Of a stretch of 34,063 bases of DNA, positions 17,849 through 26,700 are shown piece by piece (within the stretch, counting starts at the first letter, position 1; every line of letters starts with the position of its first letter). The stretch covers positions 1-34,063 of the forward strand of contig NZ_JNJA01000025.1 in NCBI RefSeq assembly GCF_000702665.1, read 5' to 3'. The position numbers were made by a program, and so were the translations under genes. The DNA is from Solidesulfovibrio alcoholivorans DSM 5433 (GTDB lineage Bacteria; Desulfobacterota; Desulfovibrionia; Desulfovibrionales; Desulfovibrionaceae). Below the pieces are notes generated by a model. The model had not been told where the DNA came from. It did no database searches and saw only the letters and a list, made by a program, of their open reading frames with translations.

Positions 17849-18166
17849 TTACAAAAGACGTCCCATTTCACGAACCTTGTTTTCCAGATACTCGATGCGC
17901 TCCAGCAGATCGACGACAATGCTCGCACCAAGCACGGGCAGTTCGAAATCCTTGCTGATGCGGTCGAACTTGCGCAATCTGTAGAGGTCGCGCGGCCGGA
18001 ACAGATAGGCGTCCGCCGTGGTGCGTTCCGGCGTGATCCAGCCGAGTTCGATCAACTCGCCGACAATGGTCGGATGCAGCCCCGTCAGTTCCTGGAGCTG
18101 GGCGAAGCTCAGGCGTTCGGACCGGGCGGGCACGGTGGTGACGGTGACGACTTGCTTGATGTCCAT
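17849..18166 (-). CDS. cbpM: CbpM-like chaperone modulator (MerR-like HTH fold)
   Basis: A 105-residue protein lying ten bases after the dnaJ stop and before clpB. CbpM proteins bind the J-domain of CbpA and block its interaction with DnaK. The sequence has the family's layout: a MerR-like helix-turn-helix start (LSFAQLQELTGLHPTIVGELIELGWI), a segment with YLFRPRDLYRLRKFDRISKDFEL, and a C-terminal helix LLERIEYLENKVREMGRL. ATG 18166 has GAGG five bases upstream. An alternative is a true MerR-type repressor of the operon, such as HspR, but the C-terminal tail and missing wing residues fit CbpM better. Adjacency to the J-protein supports the modulator role. Confidence 0.75.
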   Translation of the reverse strand: MDIKQVVTVTTVPARSERLSFAQLQELTGLHPTIVGELIELGWITPERTTADAYLFRPRDLYRLRKFDRISKDFELPVLGASIVVDLLERIEYLENKVREMGRLL

Positions 18167-18176
18167 GGCGACCTCG

Positions 18177-19199
18177 CTAGAACGACCTGGGGCTGAAATC
18201 GGCTGAAGCCGCGGCGAGCTTTTCCCAAAGCTCCCGCTGCGCATCCGTCACATGCGACGGCACCTGCACCATCAGGCGCACGAGCTGGTCCCCGCGCTTG
18301 CCCTGCCCGCCGAGGCCCTTGCCGCCCAGGCGCAGCTTGCGCCCGGACGACGAGCCGGCCGGGATGTTCATCTCCACCGCGCCGTCGAGCGTCGGCACGC
18401 GCACCTTGGCCCCGAGCGCCGCCTCCCAGGGAGACAGCGGCAGGTCCAGGATGACGTTGCCCTCCTCGAGTTTGAAAAGCGCATGGGGCAGGATCTTGAC
18501 CTTGAGGTACAGGTCTCCCGGCTTGCCGCCGGCGCGGCCCGGGTTGCCCTGGCCCGAGAGCCGGATCTTGCCGCCCTCGCGCACGCCGGGGGGGATGTTG
18601 ACGCTCAGCGTCTTGGTGCCCAGGCGCGGCGACCCGTCGGGGCCGATGGTCTGCTCCTGCAAGGTGATGCCCTTGGCCCCGCCCCGGTAGGCTTCCTCCA
18701 GGGTCAGTTCCAGGGTGGCGTTGGCGTCCGCGCCACGAGACGGCCCCGTGGAATAGCCCCCGGCCCCGCCGAAACCGCCGAAGCCGGAAAAGCCGCCGCC
18801 GAAGTCGCCGTAGCCCCCGCCGCGCTCGAAACGGGCCCGGCCGCCGCCGCCCGCGCCGCCGAAAAGCGTTTCGAAAAAGTCGGAGAACGAACCGGCGTCG
18901 AACTGCTGACCGCCTGTGAAGTGGTAGTTCGCGCCCTCGAACCCGGACGGGCGCTGGAAATTCTGGCCGTGCTGCCAGTTGGGACCCAGCGAATCGTAGA
19001 GCTTGCGCTTTTCCGGATCCTTGAGCACCTCGTAAGCCTCGTTGTATTCCTTGAACTTCTTCTCGGCCTCGGGATCGTTGGGATTGAGATCGGGATGGTG
19101 CTTGCGCGCCAGCTTCTTGAAAGCCTTGGAGATCTCATCCTGGGTCGCGGTCTTGGCGACCCCGAGCAGCTTGTAATAATCCTTGTATTCCACGCTCAT
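18177..19199 (-). CDS. cbpA: DnaJ/CbpA-type J-domain co-chaperone
   Basis: A 340-residue type II J-protein. Residues 6-70 form the J-domain with the DnaK-stimulating HPD at 35-37 (RKHHPDLNP). A long glycine/phenylalanine-rich region follows at about 115-170. There is no CxxCxGxG zinc finger, so it is CbpA-like rather than canonical DnaJ. The rest is the two C-terminal beta-sandwich peptide-binding domains (SVNIPPGVREGGKIRLSGQG, PGDLYLKVKILPH, GAKVRVPTLDG). It should deliver unfolded substrates to DnaK; DnaK is not in the window. ATG 19199 follows a G-rich ribosome site. First gene of the operon with cbpM and clpB; its sigma-70 promoter is at 19247-19274. I see no CIRCE element. Confidence 0.92.
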   Translation of the reverse strand: MSVEYKDYYKLLGVAKTATQDEISKAFKKLARKHHPDLNPNDPEAEKKFKEYNEAYEVLKDPEKRKLYDSLGPNWQHGQNFQRPSGFEGANYHFTGGQQFDAGSFSDFFETLFGGAGGGGRARFERGGGYGDFGGGFSGFGGFGGAGGYSTGPSRGADANATLELTLEEAYRGGAKGITLQEQTIGPDGSPRLGTKTLSVNIPPGVREGGKIRLSGQGNPGRAGGKPGDLYLKVKILPHALFKLEEGNVILDLPLSPWEAALGAKVRVPTLDGAVEMNIPAGSSSGRKLRLGGKGLGGQGKRGDQLVRLMVQVPSHVTDAQRELWEKLAAASADFSPRSF

Positions 19200-19246
19200 A
19201 TGGGCAGCTTCCCCCGTTGGTCCGGCTGGTTGTCCGGCAAGTTTAC

Positions 19247-19274
19247 ATAATAAGTCGCACCGCGATTCCGTCAA
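19247..19274 (-). promoter_or_regulatory. Sigma-70 promoter of the cbpA-cbpM-clpB operon
   Basis: On the minus strand, TTGACG (plus 19274-19269), a 16-base spacer and TATTAT (19252-19247) match the consensus at five of six positions each. Transcription would start near 19240, about 40 bases before the ATG. No sigma-32-type or CIRCE sequence is visible, so heat control would need another mechanism. Confidence 0.65.
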
Positions 19275-19400
19275 CCATCCCGGCGGATTATCTTCGCACT
19301 GTATGCCCCTTCCGTTTTACACCAGCAAGCCCCCAAAAGCCATAGACAAAACTTCCGTGCGGCTTGCCAAGCACCGGCCTTGCCGCTAGCTTCCCCGGCC

Positions 19401-20135
19401 ATGGCAGCCAAAGATCCCCAAAACGAATTCCGCCCCTTCGCCACCGTGCTCAAAGGCGTCAAGGTGGCCAAGAAGAAACACGTCCCCGACGTCGTGGCCA
19501 AGGCCGTCTGCGCCGCCGAAAAACCGGCCACGCCCGAAGACAACGACGAGACCGCGTTTTTCCGGGCCATGAACGGCGTGGCCCCCATGGACCGCGAAAA
19601 GACCAAGGGCCGCGACGTCCACCCCGCCGCCCCGCCGCCGCCCCCGCCCTCGCCCGCCGACGAGGAGCAAAAGGCCCTGGCCGCCCTGCAGGACCTCGTC
19701 AGCGGCAAGGTCGAATTCACCCTGGAATACAGCGACGAATACGTGCAGGGCTTCGTCACCGACCTCGACCCCAAGGTCTACCGCCAGTTGCGCGCCGGCC
19801 AGTTCTCGCCCGAGGCCCATTTCGACCTGCACGGCCTCAATACCGAACAGGCCTACCTTTCCCTGCTCCATTTCATGCGCGAACACTACCTCGGCGGCAA
19901 GCGCTGCCTGCTTGTCATTCCCGGTCGCGGCGCGAATTCGCCCGGCGGCGTGCCCGTACTCAAGGAAGAGCTCAAAAGCTGGCTCACGCGCGACCCGCTC
20001 AAGCGCGTGGTGCTGGCCTTCACCACGGCCCAGCCCCGCCACGGCGGCGCTGGCGCGCTCTACGTCCTGCTGCGCAAGTTCAAGAAGACAAAGGGGAAGG
20101 TCCGCTTCGAAAAGGATTGGCCGGAATTCGGCTAA
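19401..20135 (+). CDS. Smr-domain protein
   Basis: A 244-residue protein with a C-terminal Smr domain, the small MutS-related nuclease-like fold. Motifs are FDLHGL with the DxH pair at 142-144, the GRG loop at 175-177 followed by SPGGVPVLK, and GGAGALYVLLRK at 215-226. Stand-alone Smr proteins are nicking endonucleases or RNA endonucleases, and some act on collided ribosomes. The N-terminal 135 residues are poorly conserved, with a proline stretch at about 76-84. No Shine-Dalgarno is obvious at ATG 19401; a TTG seven codons upstream is possible. It is followed at 78 bp by the aroE-like gene in the same direction. Confidence 0.88.
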   Translation: MAAKDPQNEFRPFATVLKGVKVAKKKHVPDVVAKAVCAAEKPATPEDNDETAFFRAMNGVAPMDREKTKGRDVHPAAPPPPPPSPADEEQKALAALQDLVSGKVEFTLEYSDEYVQGFVTDLDPKVYRQLRAGQFSPEAHFDLHGLNTEQAYLSLLHFMREHYLGGKRCLLVIPGRGANSPGGVPVLKEELKSWLTRDPLKRVVLAFTTAQPRHGGAGALYVLLRKFKKTKGKVRFEKDWPEFG

Positions 20136-20213
20136 ACGCGATACCGGCCGGCGGCGTTTCATGCCGCCCGCTCAGGCCATGCCCAAAGTCCCGTCCCGCC
20201 AAGGAGCCCGCCC

Positions 20214-21035
20214 ATGAAACCGCCCATCGGGCGCGACACCGTGCTGTGCATGTCCCTGGCCGGGCGGCCCGGCAATTTCGGCACGCGTTTCCACAACCGC
20301 CTCTACGAACTGCTCGACCTCGACTACGTCTACAAGGCCTTCACCACCACGGACCTGCCCGCGGCCATCGGCGGCGTGCGGGCTCTCGGCGTGCGCGGCT
20401 GCGCCGTCTCCATGCCGTTCAAGGAAGCGGTCATCCCGCTGCTCGACGATATCGAACCTTCGGCCGCGGCCATCGACGCGGTCAACACCATCGTCAACGA
20501 CGGCGGCCGGCTCACCGGCGCCAACACCGACTACCTCGCCGTGCGCCGACTCGTGGAGCAGGCCGGCATCGCCCCGCAAACGCCGTTCGTCCTTCGCGGC
20601 AGCGGCGGCATGGCCAAGGCCGTGGCCGCGGCCCTTCGGGGGCTCGGCTTCGCCCACGGCCATATCGTCGCGCGAAACGCCGTCACGGGCCCGGCCCTTG
20701 CCGCAGCCTGCGGCTACGCCTGGCAGTCCGAGCTTGCCGGCCTTGCCGCGCCCTTTCTCCTCAACGCCACGCCCCTTGGCATGACCGGCCCCGAGGCGCG
20801 GGCCCTGGCCTTTCCCGAGGCGATGATCGCGGCCTGCGACGTCGCCTGCGACGTCGTGGCCATGCCGCCGGAAACACCCTTTCTGGCGCGCGCCCGGGCG
20901 CGCGGCAAAAAACTGATTTCCGGCAGCGAAATCATCGTCCTGCAGGCCTTGGAACAATTCGTCCGCTACACCGGGGTCCGGCCTTCCGCAGCGCAGGTGC
21001 AAGAGGCCGCGGCGTTCGCGCGCAGCACCGGGTAG
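20214..21035 (+). CDS. Shikimate dehydrogenase-like protein (HI0607/SdhL-type)
   Basis: A 273-residue protein with the AroE fold. The catalytic Lys is kept (K70 in VSMPFKE) and so is the Asp of the GxNTD motif (D106 in GANTDYL), with N91 in DAVNTIV. A Rossmann-type domain follows, with LRGSGGMAKAVAAAL as a degenerate nucleotide loop, and LLNATPLGM. The N-terminal shikimate-binding Ser-x-Ser motif of true AroE is replaced by SLAGRPGNFGTRFHN, which is the layout of the shikimate-dehydrogenase-like group. These reduce dehydroshikimate or related compounds poorly, so the real substrate is open. ATG 20214 has AGGAG seven bases upstream. A terminator follows at 21068. Confidence 0.82.
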   Translation: MKPPIGRDTVLCMSLAGRPGNFGTRFHNRLYELLDLDYVYKAFTTTDLPAAIGGVRALGVRGCAVSMPFKEAVIPLLDDIEPSAAAIDAVNTIVNDGGRLTGANTDYLAVRRLVEQAGIAPQTPFVLRGSGGMAKAVAAALRGLGFAHGHIVARNAVTGPALAAACGYAWQSELAGLAAPFLLNATPLGMTGPEARALAFPEAMIAACDVACDVVAMPPETPFLARARARGKKLISGSEIIVLQALEQFVRYTGVRPSAAQVQEAAAFARSTG

Positions 21036-21067
21036 CGCCGCGCCGGGGAAAGGCTTGCCGCACAAAC

Positions 21068-21095
21068 AAAGGGGCCGCCGCAGCGACCCCTTTTT
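21068..21095 (+). terminator. Intrinsic terminator between converging genes
   Basis: GGGG-C-CGC pairs with GCG-A-CCCC around a four-base loop (21071-21090), flanked by A3 on the left and T5 on the right. It ends transcription of the aroE-like gene and may partly serve the opposing gene, whose stop is at 21098. Confidence 0.75.
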
Positions 21096-21097
21096 CG

Positions 21098-22573
21098 TTA
21101 CGAAACCGAACGCTGGCGCGTTTTTACGATCGCCGGCGGCTGCCACGACCCGGAGCCCACGGGCAGGACCGAAGGGGCCCCGGTTTTCGGCCAGTACAGG
21201 CGCATGACCAGGTAGATCGGCCCGTCCGGCGCGGGCAGCCAGTTGGCCGCCCGCTTCCCCTGCGGCGCATCCTTTTGGACGAAAATCGTCAGCGACCCGT
21301 CGGGGTTGCGGCGCAGTTGCGGCAGCAGCGGCGAGTTGACGAGATAGCGGTTGATCGGGTTTTCGACGAGCAATTGCGTCTTGCCGTCGTACATGGTGAC
21401 GGACCAGAAGGCGTTGACGGGCGGCAGTTGGCCGGCGGCGAACGTGATCGCGTAGTCGTGCGCGCCGCCGTCGAGGGGTTCGCCATCGGCCGTGGTCCTG
21501 GTCATGGGATAGACCGCCTCGACCGCGTCGTTGCCGTAGATGCCGGCCTTGGCCGCGGCGGCGCGCAGCAGCCAGTCCCCGTGGTAAAAGGCGCGGTCGC
21601 CGAAGGCCGAACTCAGCAGCCAGCCATTGACGGCCTTACCGATCGCGGCGGCGGCGTGAGTGACCTTTTCTTCGCCGTCCTGCATGCCGCGCAGGACCGC
21701 CGCCTTGCTCTCGGAAGACAGGTCCTTGAAATCGAAGGCCTTGCCCGGCCCGACGCCGATGCGGGCGAGCTTTTCCCGGATGGCGACCTCTTCCGGCCCG
21801 ACCGCCGCGAACTGCAGGACGAAATCGAGGTATTCGAAGAACCCGGTTTGCACGCGTTCCTTGTCGATCTTCGGAAAGGCCGGCAGGGGAAGCGCCGTGG
21901 GCGCGGGCCGGCCGAGATACGCGGAAAGCGGGCGCGCCTTGTAGCCCGCCTGCACTTTCTTGACGTTGGCCATGTCCTTGGCGCTGAAAAGCTGGGTGCG
22001 GAAAAGCCCCAGGGAAAACCGGGTGCTCGAGCGGAATACCTTCCCGATCCCCGGCGGCACGTCGCCATTCCAGTCCGGCCCGACGATCAGGTAGTCGCCG
22101 GCCGCATTGCCCGTGGCCCGGCTGCCGATGTAGCCGTAATTGAAGGTGTTGCCGTCCACGAGCTGCACGCAGTAGTAGCGCTTCTTCTCCACGGCCGGCA
22201 CGGACAGCACCATGGGCTCCGTGCCGAGATCCATGAAAATGAAGGAATACGGCGTATCGCTGTTTGGCGTCACCACCGTCGTGTCTTTGTAAGTGAAAAC
22301 GCGCGCTTCGTTATAAAGTACATTGAACGGCGCCTTGAATTGCCCGGAATCGCGATCCACGGCATTTTCGTACATGACACCGTAGTTCATCACGAGCGGC
22401 AGCCCGTAGATGAAGCCCTCTTCCGCAATCGCCCGAACCTGCGCCGGATCAAGGCTGTCCTGCGATGTGGCCGTGTCCGGGCGCATCCCCTTGCCGTGCC
22501 TTGTGCAACCGCAAAGCACGAGCAAGGCGACGCAACAGAGCAGGGAAAGACGCTTGTCCACCGACAATTGCAT
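21098..22573 (-). CDS. DUF1254/DUF1214 domain lipoprotein
   Basis: A 491-residue exported protein. The first 23 residues are a lipoprotein signal peptide: charged start, hydrophobic core and lipobox LCGC with the modified cysteine at C23. The mature part shows DUF1254 (EEGFIYGLPLVMNYG, VVTPNSDTPYSF) and C-terminal DUF1214 (FWSVTMYDG, YLVNSPLLPQLRRNPDGSLTIFVQ, NWLPAPDGPIYLVMRLYWP). The family is widespread and its biochemical role is unknown. ATG 22573 has AGGAGG six bases upstream, so it is preferred over the ATG six codons earlier, which contains that ribosome site inside its coding part. No recognised partner is next to it. The 199-bp gap to the next gene shows no other coding signal. Confidence 0.87.
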   Translation of the reverse strand: MQLSVDKRLSLLCCVALLVLCGCTRHGKGMRPDTATSQDSLDPAQVRAIAEEGFIYGLPLVMNYGVMYENAVDRDSGQFKAPFNVLYNEARVFTYKDTTVVTPNSDTPYSFIFMDLGTEPMVLSVPAVEKKRYYCVQLVDGNTFNYGYIGSRATGNAAGDYLIVGPDWNGDVPPGIGKVFRSSTRFSLGLFRTQLFSAKDMANVKKVQAGYKARPLSAYLGRPAPTALPLPAFPKIDKERVQTGFFEYLDFVLQFAAVGPEEVAIREKLARIGVGPGKAFDFKDLSSESKAAVLRGMQDGEEKVTHAAAAIGKAVNGWLLSSAFGDRAFYHGDWLLRAAAAKAGIYGNDAVEAVYPMTRTTADGEPLDGGAHDYAITFAAGQLPPVNAFWSVTMYDGKTQLLVENPINRYLVNSPLLPQLRRNPDGSLTIFVQKDAPQGKRAANWLPAPDGPIYLVMRLYWPKTGAPSVLPVGSGSWQPPAIVKTRQRSVS

Positions 22574-22772
22574 GACGATCCTCCTGGTCAAGGTGACGCA
22601 ACAGGGGTTCGACCAGCACGTCGCGCGTGGTCAAACACCAGCATGACAACATGCACGCCTTTCCCAGCCATTACGTCTCTCTTGCGCGCCCGCGACAAGG
22701 AGCAACCGCGTCATGGAAACAACACCGACGAAGGCCCGGTTCGCACGCATCCGACGGCAGCGCCGTTTCTTC

Positions 22773-23624
22773 CTAGCGACAGGTCGTCTTGCCGGCCGCC
22801 GTCGTCTTCCCGGTCTTGAGGTCGAGCGTCATCTCCCGCGCGGCGGTCTTGCCGGCCGGGCAGGCGGGCTTGCCCGCGCCTGTCACCGTTTCCGCGTAGC
22901 GCAGCACGCCCGTGGCGACACGCGTCCCGGGCAGGACGGTGGCATCGAGGGTCTGCTTTTGCGTGGCGAGGTTGACGGCCATAATGCCGTGCACGGCGTC
23001 GGGCTTGCCGTTTTGGATAAAAAGCGTGTCCCCGGAGAGGCCTGCGAAGGTGAACTCGCCGCCGTTGGGAATCTCGAAAAGCGGCCGGCCTTCGAGGGCC
23101 TCGCACACCGCGTCGGGATCGTCGCCCGGGCTGCGGGCCAGCACGCGCAGGATATGGCCGTCGGAGTAGGCGGCCTGGCGGTCGAGCACGGCGTAGCGGG
23201 CGTAGAGGTAGCAGACCCTGTTCTGGTAATTGTGGATGTCGGCGGCGTCGGTGCCGGGCAGGCCGGCCTGTTTGCCGTCGGCGATGGTGGTCGCGCCGTA
23301 TTCCGCCGTCATGGGGCTGATGCTGTCCACGGAAAGGATGCGGTAGGCCTTGCCGTTTCTGGTGAAGGACTCCACGATCCTGCCCTGCACGCGGACCTTG
23401 ATATTGAGGTCGTCGCCCATGATGGAGGTCGCGTCGAAGGGAATGTAGACGACGCCGGGCTCTTCGGCGTTGTCGAAGACGATGCCGCTTTCCGGGGTGC
23501 GGTGGAACATGCCGTAGAGGGTGCTTTTCCCGGCGTCCCCTTCGGGCGCGGCCGGCGCGGGGTCCGCGGCGAAAAGCAGGGACAGCAGCACAAGGGGCAG
23601 GAGCGTGCGAAGCGGATGGTGCAT
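22773..23624 (-). CDS. Exported hypothetical protein
   Basis: A 283-residue protein not recognised. The N-terminus is a Sec signal peptide (MHHPLRTLLPLVLLSLLF, then ADPAPAAPEG with a probable cleavage near residue 26). The mature part has many short beta-type segments and four Cys residues, compatible with periplasmic disulfides. Segments such as VVYIPFDATSIMGDDLNIKV and FTFAGLSGDTLFIQNGK suggest a beta-rich fold but match no family I can name. ATG 23624 has GGAGG upstream. The gene is transcribed divergently from the alpha-2-macroglobulin, with 123 bp between starts, so the two may share regulation. A very long antisense frame continues past the start through the macroglobulin gene and is not coding. 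Confidence 0.72.
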   Translation of the reverse strand: MHHPLRTLLPLVLLSLLFAADPAPAAPEGDAGKSTLYGMFHRTPESGIVFDNAEEPGVVYIPFDATSIMGDDLNIKVRVQGRIVESFTRNGKAYRILSVDSISPMTAEYGATTIADGKQAGLPGTDAADIHNYQNRVCYLYARYAVLDRQAAYSDGHILRVLARSPGDDPDAVCEALEGRPLFEIPNGGEFTFAGLSGDTLFIQNGKPDAVHGIMAVNLATQKQTLDATVLPGTRVATGVLRYAETVTGAGKPACPAGKTAAREMTLDLKTGKTTAAGKTTCR

Positions 23625-23701
23625 GGGGCCTCCGTGGTCGAGATCATTCCGGGTAACAGACAGGGCCGAATTTGCAAGGGTCGCGCGCGCACAGGTCGTT
23701 G

Positions 23702-23729
23702 TTGAAAAAATATGCCGCCCGCGTATGAA
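23702..23729 (+). promoter_or_regulatory. Candidate promoter of the alpha-2-macroglobulin gene
   Basis: TTGAAA (23702-23707), a 16-base spacer and TATGAA (23724-23729) predict a start near 23736, twelve bases before the ATG at 23748. An upstream in-frame ATG at 23712 would then lie outside the transcript, which supports the 23748 start. Confidence 0.45.
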
Positions 23730-23747
23730 AGCCTCATGGAGGGCGGC

Positions 23748-26700
23748 ATGGACCATGCGCAACCCGGCGGCTCGAGCGAACGCATAAAAAACATCCTCAT
23801 CGCGGTGCTGTTGTGCCTCGCCCTGGGCGAATTCGCCCTGCTCCTGCGAAAGCCCATGCCGGCCCCCGCGCCCGCCGCGTCCCAGGCCTCCGCGCCCGGG
23901 ACGCAGGCCCCGCACGGGGACGCCGTGCGCCTGCTCGGCGTCGGCATGGACCCCGAACGCGGCCGCTATCTGCTCGCCACCTTCGACCGTCCCGTGGCCG
24001 GGGCGACCGAGGGCGCGTCGCCCGCTGCGCCGCCTGCCGCGCTCACGCCCGACCTGCCCGGCAAATGGACCTGGGTTTCGCCGTGGATGCTGCGTTTCGA
24101 GCCCAAGGACGGCTTCGCCCAGGCCACGGCCTATACGCTCGCCTTCAAGCCCGACGCGTTCCTGCGCGCCCCCCAGACCCTGGCCGGCCAGACCGAATGG
24201 AAAGCCTCCTACGGCGCGTTCGAGGCCACGCGCCTGACGGCGCACCTCGAGCCCGCGCCAGAAGGCGGGGCCATGGTGGTGGTGCGCGGCGAAGCCGCCT
24301 TCAACCGCAAGGTGGACCCCAAGGCCCTGGCCGAGAACATCGCCCTGCTCGACCCGGACTCGCCGCAACGGCCCGTGGCGATTTCGCCGACCACGACCTA
24401 TCCCTCGAAAAAAATCGGCTTCGTGTCCGACCCCATCCGCAAGACGCCGCAGCAGCGCGACGTCAAGGTCGCCGTCACCACCGGGCTGCGCCCGGAAAAG
24501 GGCGACGTGGCCCTGGCGCGCGAGGCCGTGGCGGTCATTCCCGTGGCCCTCGACCCGCACCTGCGCCTGCGCGACGTCAAAGCATCTTCCGAGGAAGGCG
24601 CGGCGACCATCCGGCTGCGCCTGTCCGCGCCCGTGGAGGCCAAAGAGGAGACCGCCGCCCATGTGGCCGTGGAACCGGACATGGAAACCTCGCTCGCCGG
24701 GGACGGCGACGAGCTCGTCCTGAGCGGCGCGTTCGAACCCGGCCGCGAATACACCGTGACCCTGGAAAAGGGCCTCACGGCCGGCGACGGCGCGGTCCTC
24801 GACGAAACGGTCTCGCGCACGGTGCGCATCCCGGACCTCGAGCCCACGGTGGACTTCAAGGACCAGGGCATGTTTCTCGGCAAAAACGGCTACAAGAACC
24901 TGGCGATAAAAAGCGTCAACACCAACGCCGCCGAGTTGTCCATCGACCGCGTGTATTTCAACAATCTGTTCCCGTTTTTCTCCGTGACCTATTCCGCCTT
25001 CGACGACGACTACGAAGGCGGCTCGGTCAACGAGAGCTTCGGCGACCGCATCGTGAACGAACGCATCCCGCTGCGCTACAAGAACAACGCCGCCGTGGTC
25101 ACGCCCGTGAACCTGGAGAAATACATCCAGGGGCACGAGCCCGGCCTCTACCGCGTGGCGCTCACCGTGCCCGGCAAGTTCCAGGGCGCGCAGCGTTACG
25201 TGCTGATCACGGACATCGGCATCGTGGCCAAGCAGGGCCAGGGCGACCTGCTCGTGTGGACCGCGTCCTACTCCACGCTGGCTCCCGTGGCCGGGGCGAG
25301 CGTGCGCGTGCTGTCCTACCAGAACCAGGAGCTCGCCGCCGGCGCCACCGACGACAAGGGGCTGTTCCGGGCCAAGGTGCCGCCCAAGCTCCTGGCCGAC
25401 AAGCGCCCCTACCTCATCGTCGTGCAAAAGGGAGCGGACGTGAGCTACCTGCTCTACGAGCGCTTCCGCGTGGACGCCACGGGCCTCGACGTCGCCGGCG
25501 CGGTCATGCCCGACGTCGGCTACACGGCGTTCGTCTACGGCGAGCGCGACATCTACCGCCCGGGCGAGACGCTCGAGGGCGTGGCCGTGGTGCGCGACGC
25601 GCGCCTGGGCGTGCCGCCGTCCATGCCCGTGACGCTCAGGCTCAACGACCCGCAGGGCCGCAAAATCAGCGAACAGGCCGTGGTCACCGGCGCGCAGGGC
25701 CTCGTCACGCTGCGCCAGGCCCTGCCGGCCCAGTCCCTGACCGGCTCCTACACCCTGGAGATCACGGCCGCGGACACGGTCATCGGCCAGTACCGCTTCC
25801 AGGTGGAGGAATTCGTGCCGGACCGCGTAAGCGTCGCGGTCAAGGCGGACACGGAAGCCGCCGGCCCCGGGGAATCGCTGCCCTTCACCGTCAACGGGCG
25901 CTACCTCTTCGGCGCGCCGGGCGCGCACCTGCCCGTGGAGGCCCGGGTACGGCTGGTCAAGGCGGCATTCGCGCCCAAGGGCTACGCCGGCTACGTCTTC
26001 GGCGACCCGGAGCGCAGCTTCGAGGACACGGAATTTTTCGAGGAGGCCGGCAACCTCGGCCCCGACGGCCAGGCATCCTTCGACGCCCCGATCCCCGACG
26101 ACCTGTCGCCGCCGGCGGCGCTCGAGGCCATCGTCACGGCGCGCGTGCGCGAGGGCGGCGGCCGGGGCGTCACGGGGCTGGCCCGCATCCCGGTCCACGT
26201 CTACGCCGCCTACCCCGGCCTCAAGCGCCTGGCGAGCGACGCGGCCACGCCCGGCAAGCCCGTGCGCTTCGACTACGTGGTCGTTTCGCCCGACGGCAAG
26301 CCCGTGGACGCGCCGGAACTCACGGCCACGCTCTACCGCGACACCTGGCAGACGGTGCTGCGCAAAAACCCCGACGGCGCGTTCACCTACGAGTCCGTGC
26401 GCGACCCCAAGACCGTGGAGACGCGCACCGTCTCCGCCAAGGGCGGCAAGGGCGCGACCTCCTTCACCCCGCCGACCTTCGGCAGCTACCGGCTGGTCCT
26501 CGCCGACCCCGCAAGCGGCGCGTCGAGCCAGCTGGAATTCTACGCCGGCGGCTTCGGCTATTCGCCCTGGGCCGTGGAGAACCCGGCACGCATCGAACTC
26601 AAGCCCGACAAGGCCGAATACGCCTCGGGCGAGACGGCCCGGTTCCAGGTGCGCGCGCCCTTTGCCGGCAAGCTCCTCGTCACGGTCGAGGGCTCGGGCG

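Noticed and set aside
19200..19300. CIRCE or sigma-32 element before the chaperone operon
   Set aside because: No TTAGCACTC/GAGTGCTAA pair and no CCCCAT-type -10 are present; the only good match is a sigma-70 promoter.
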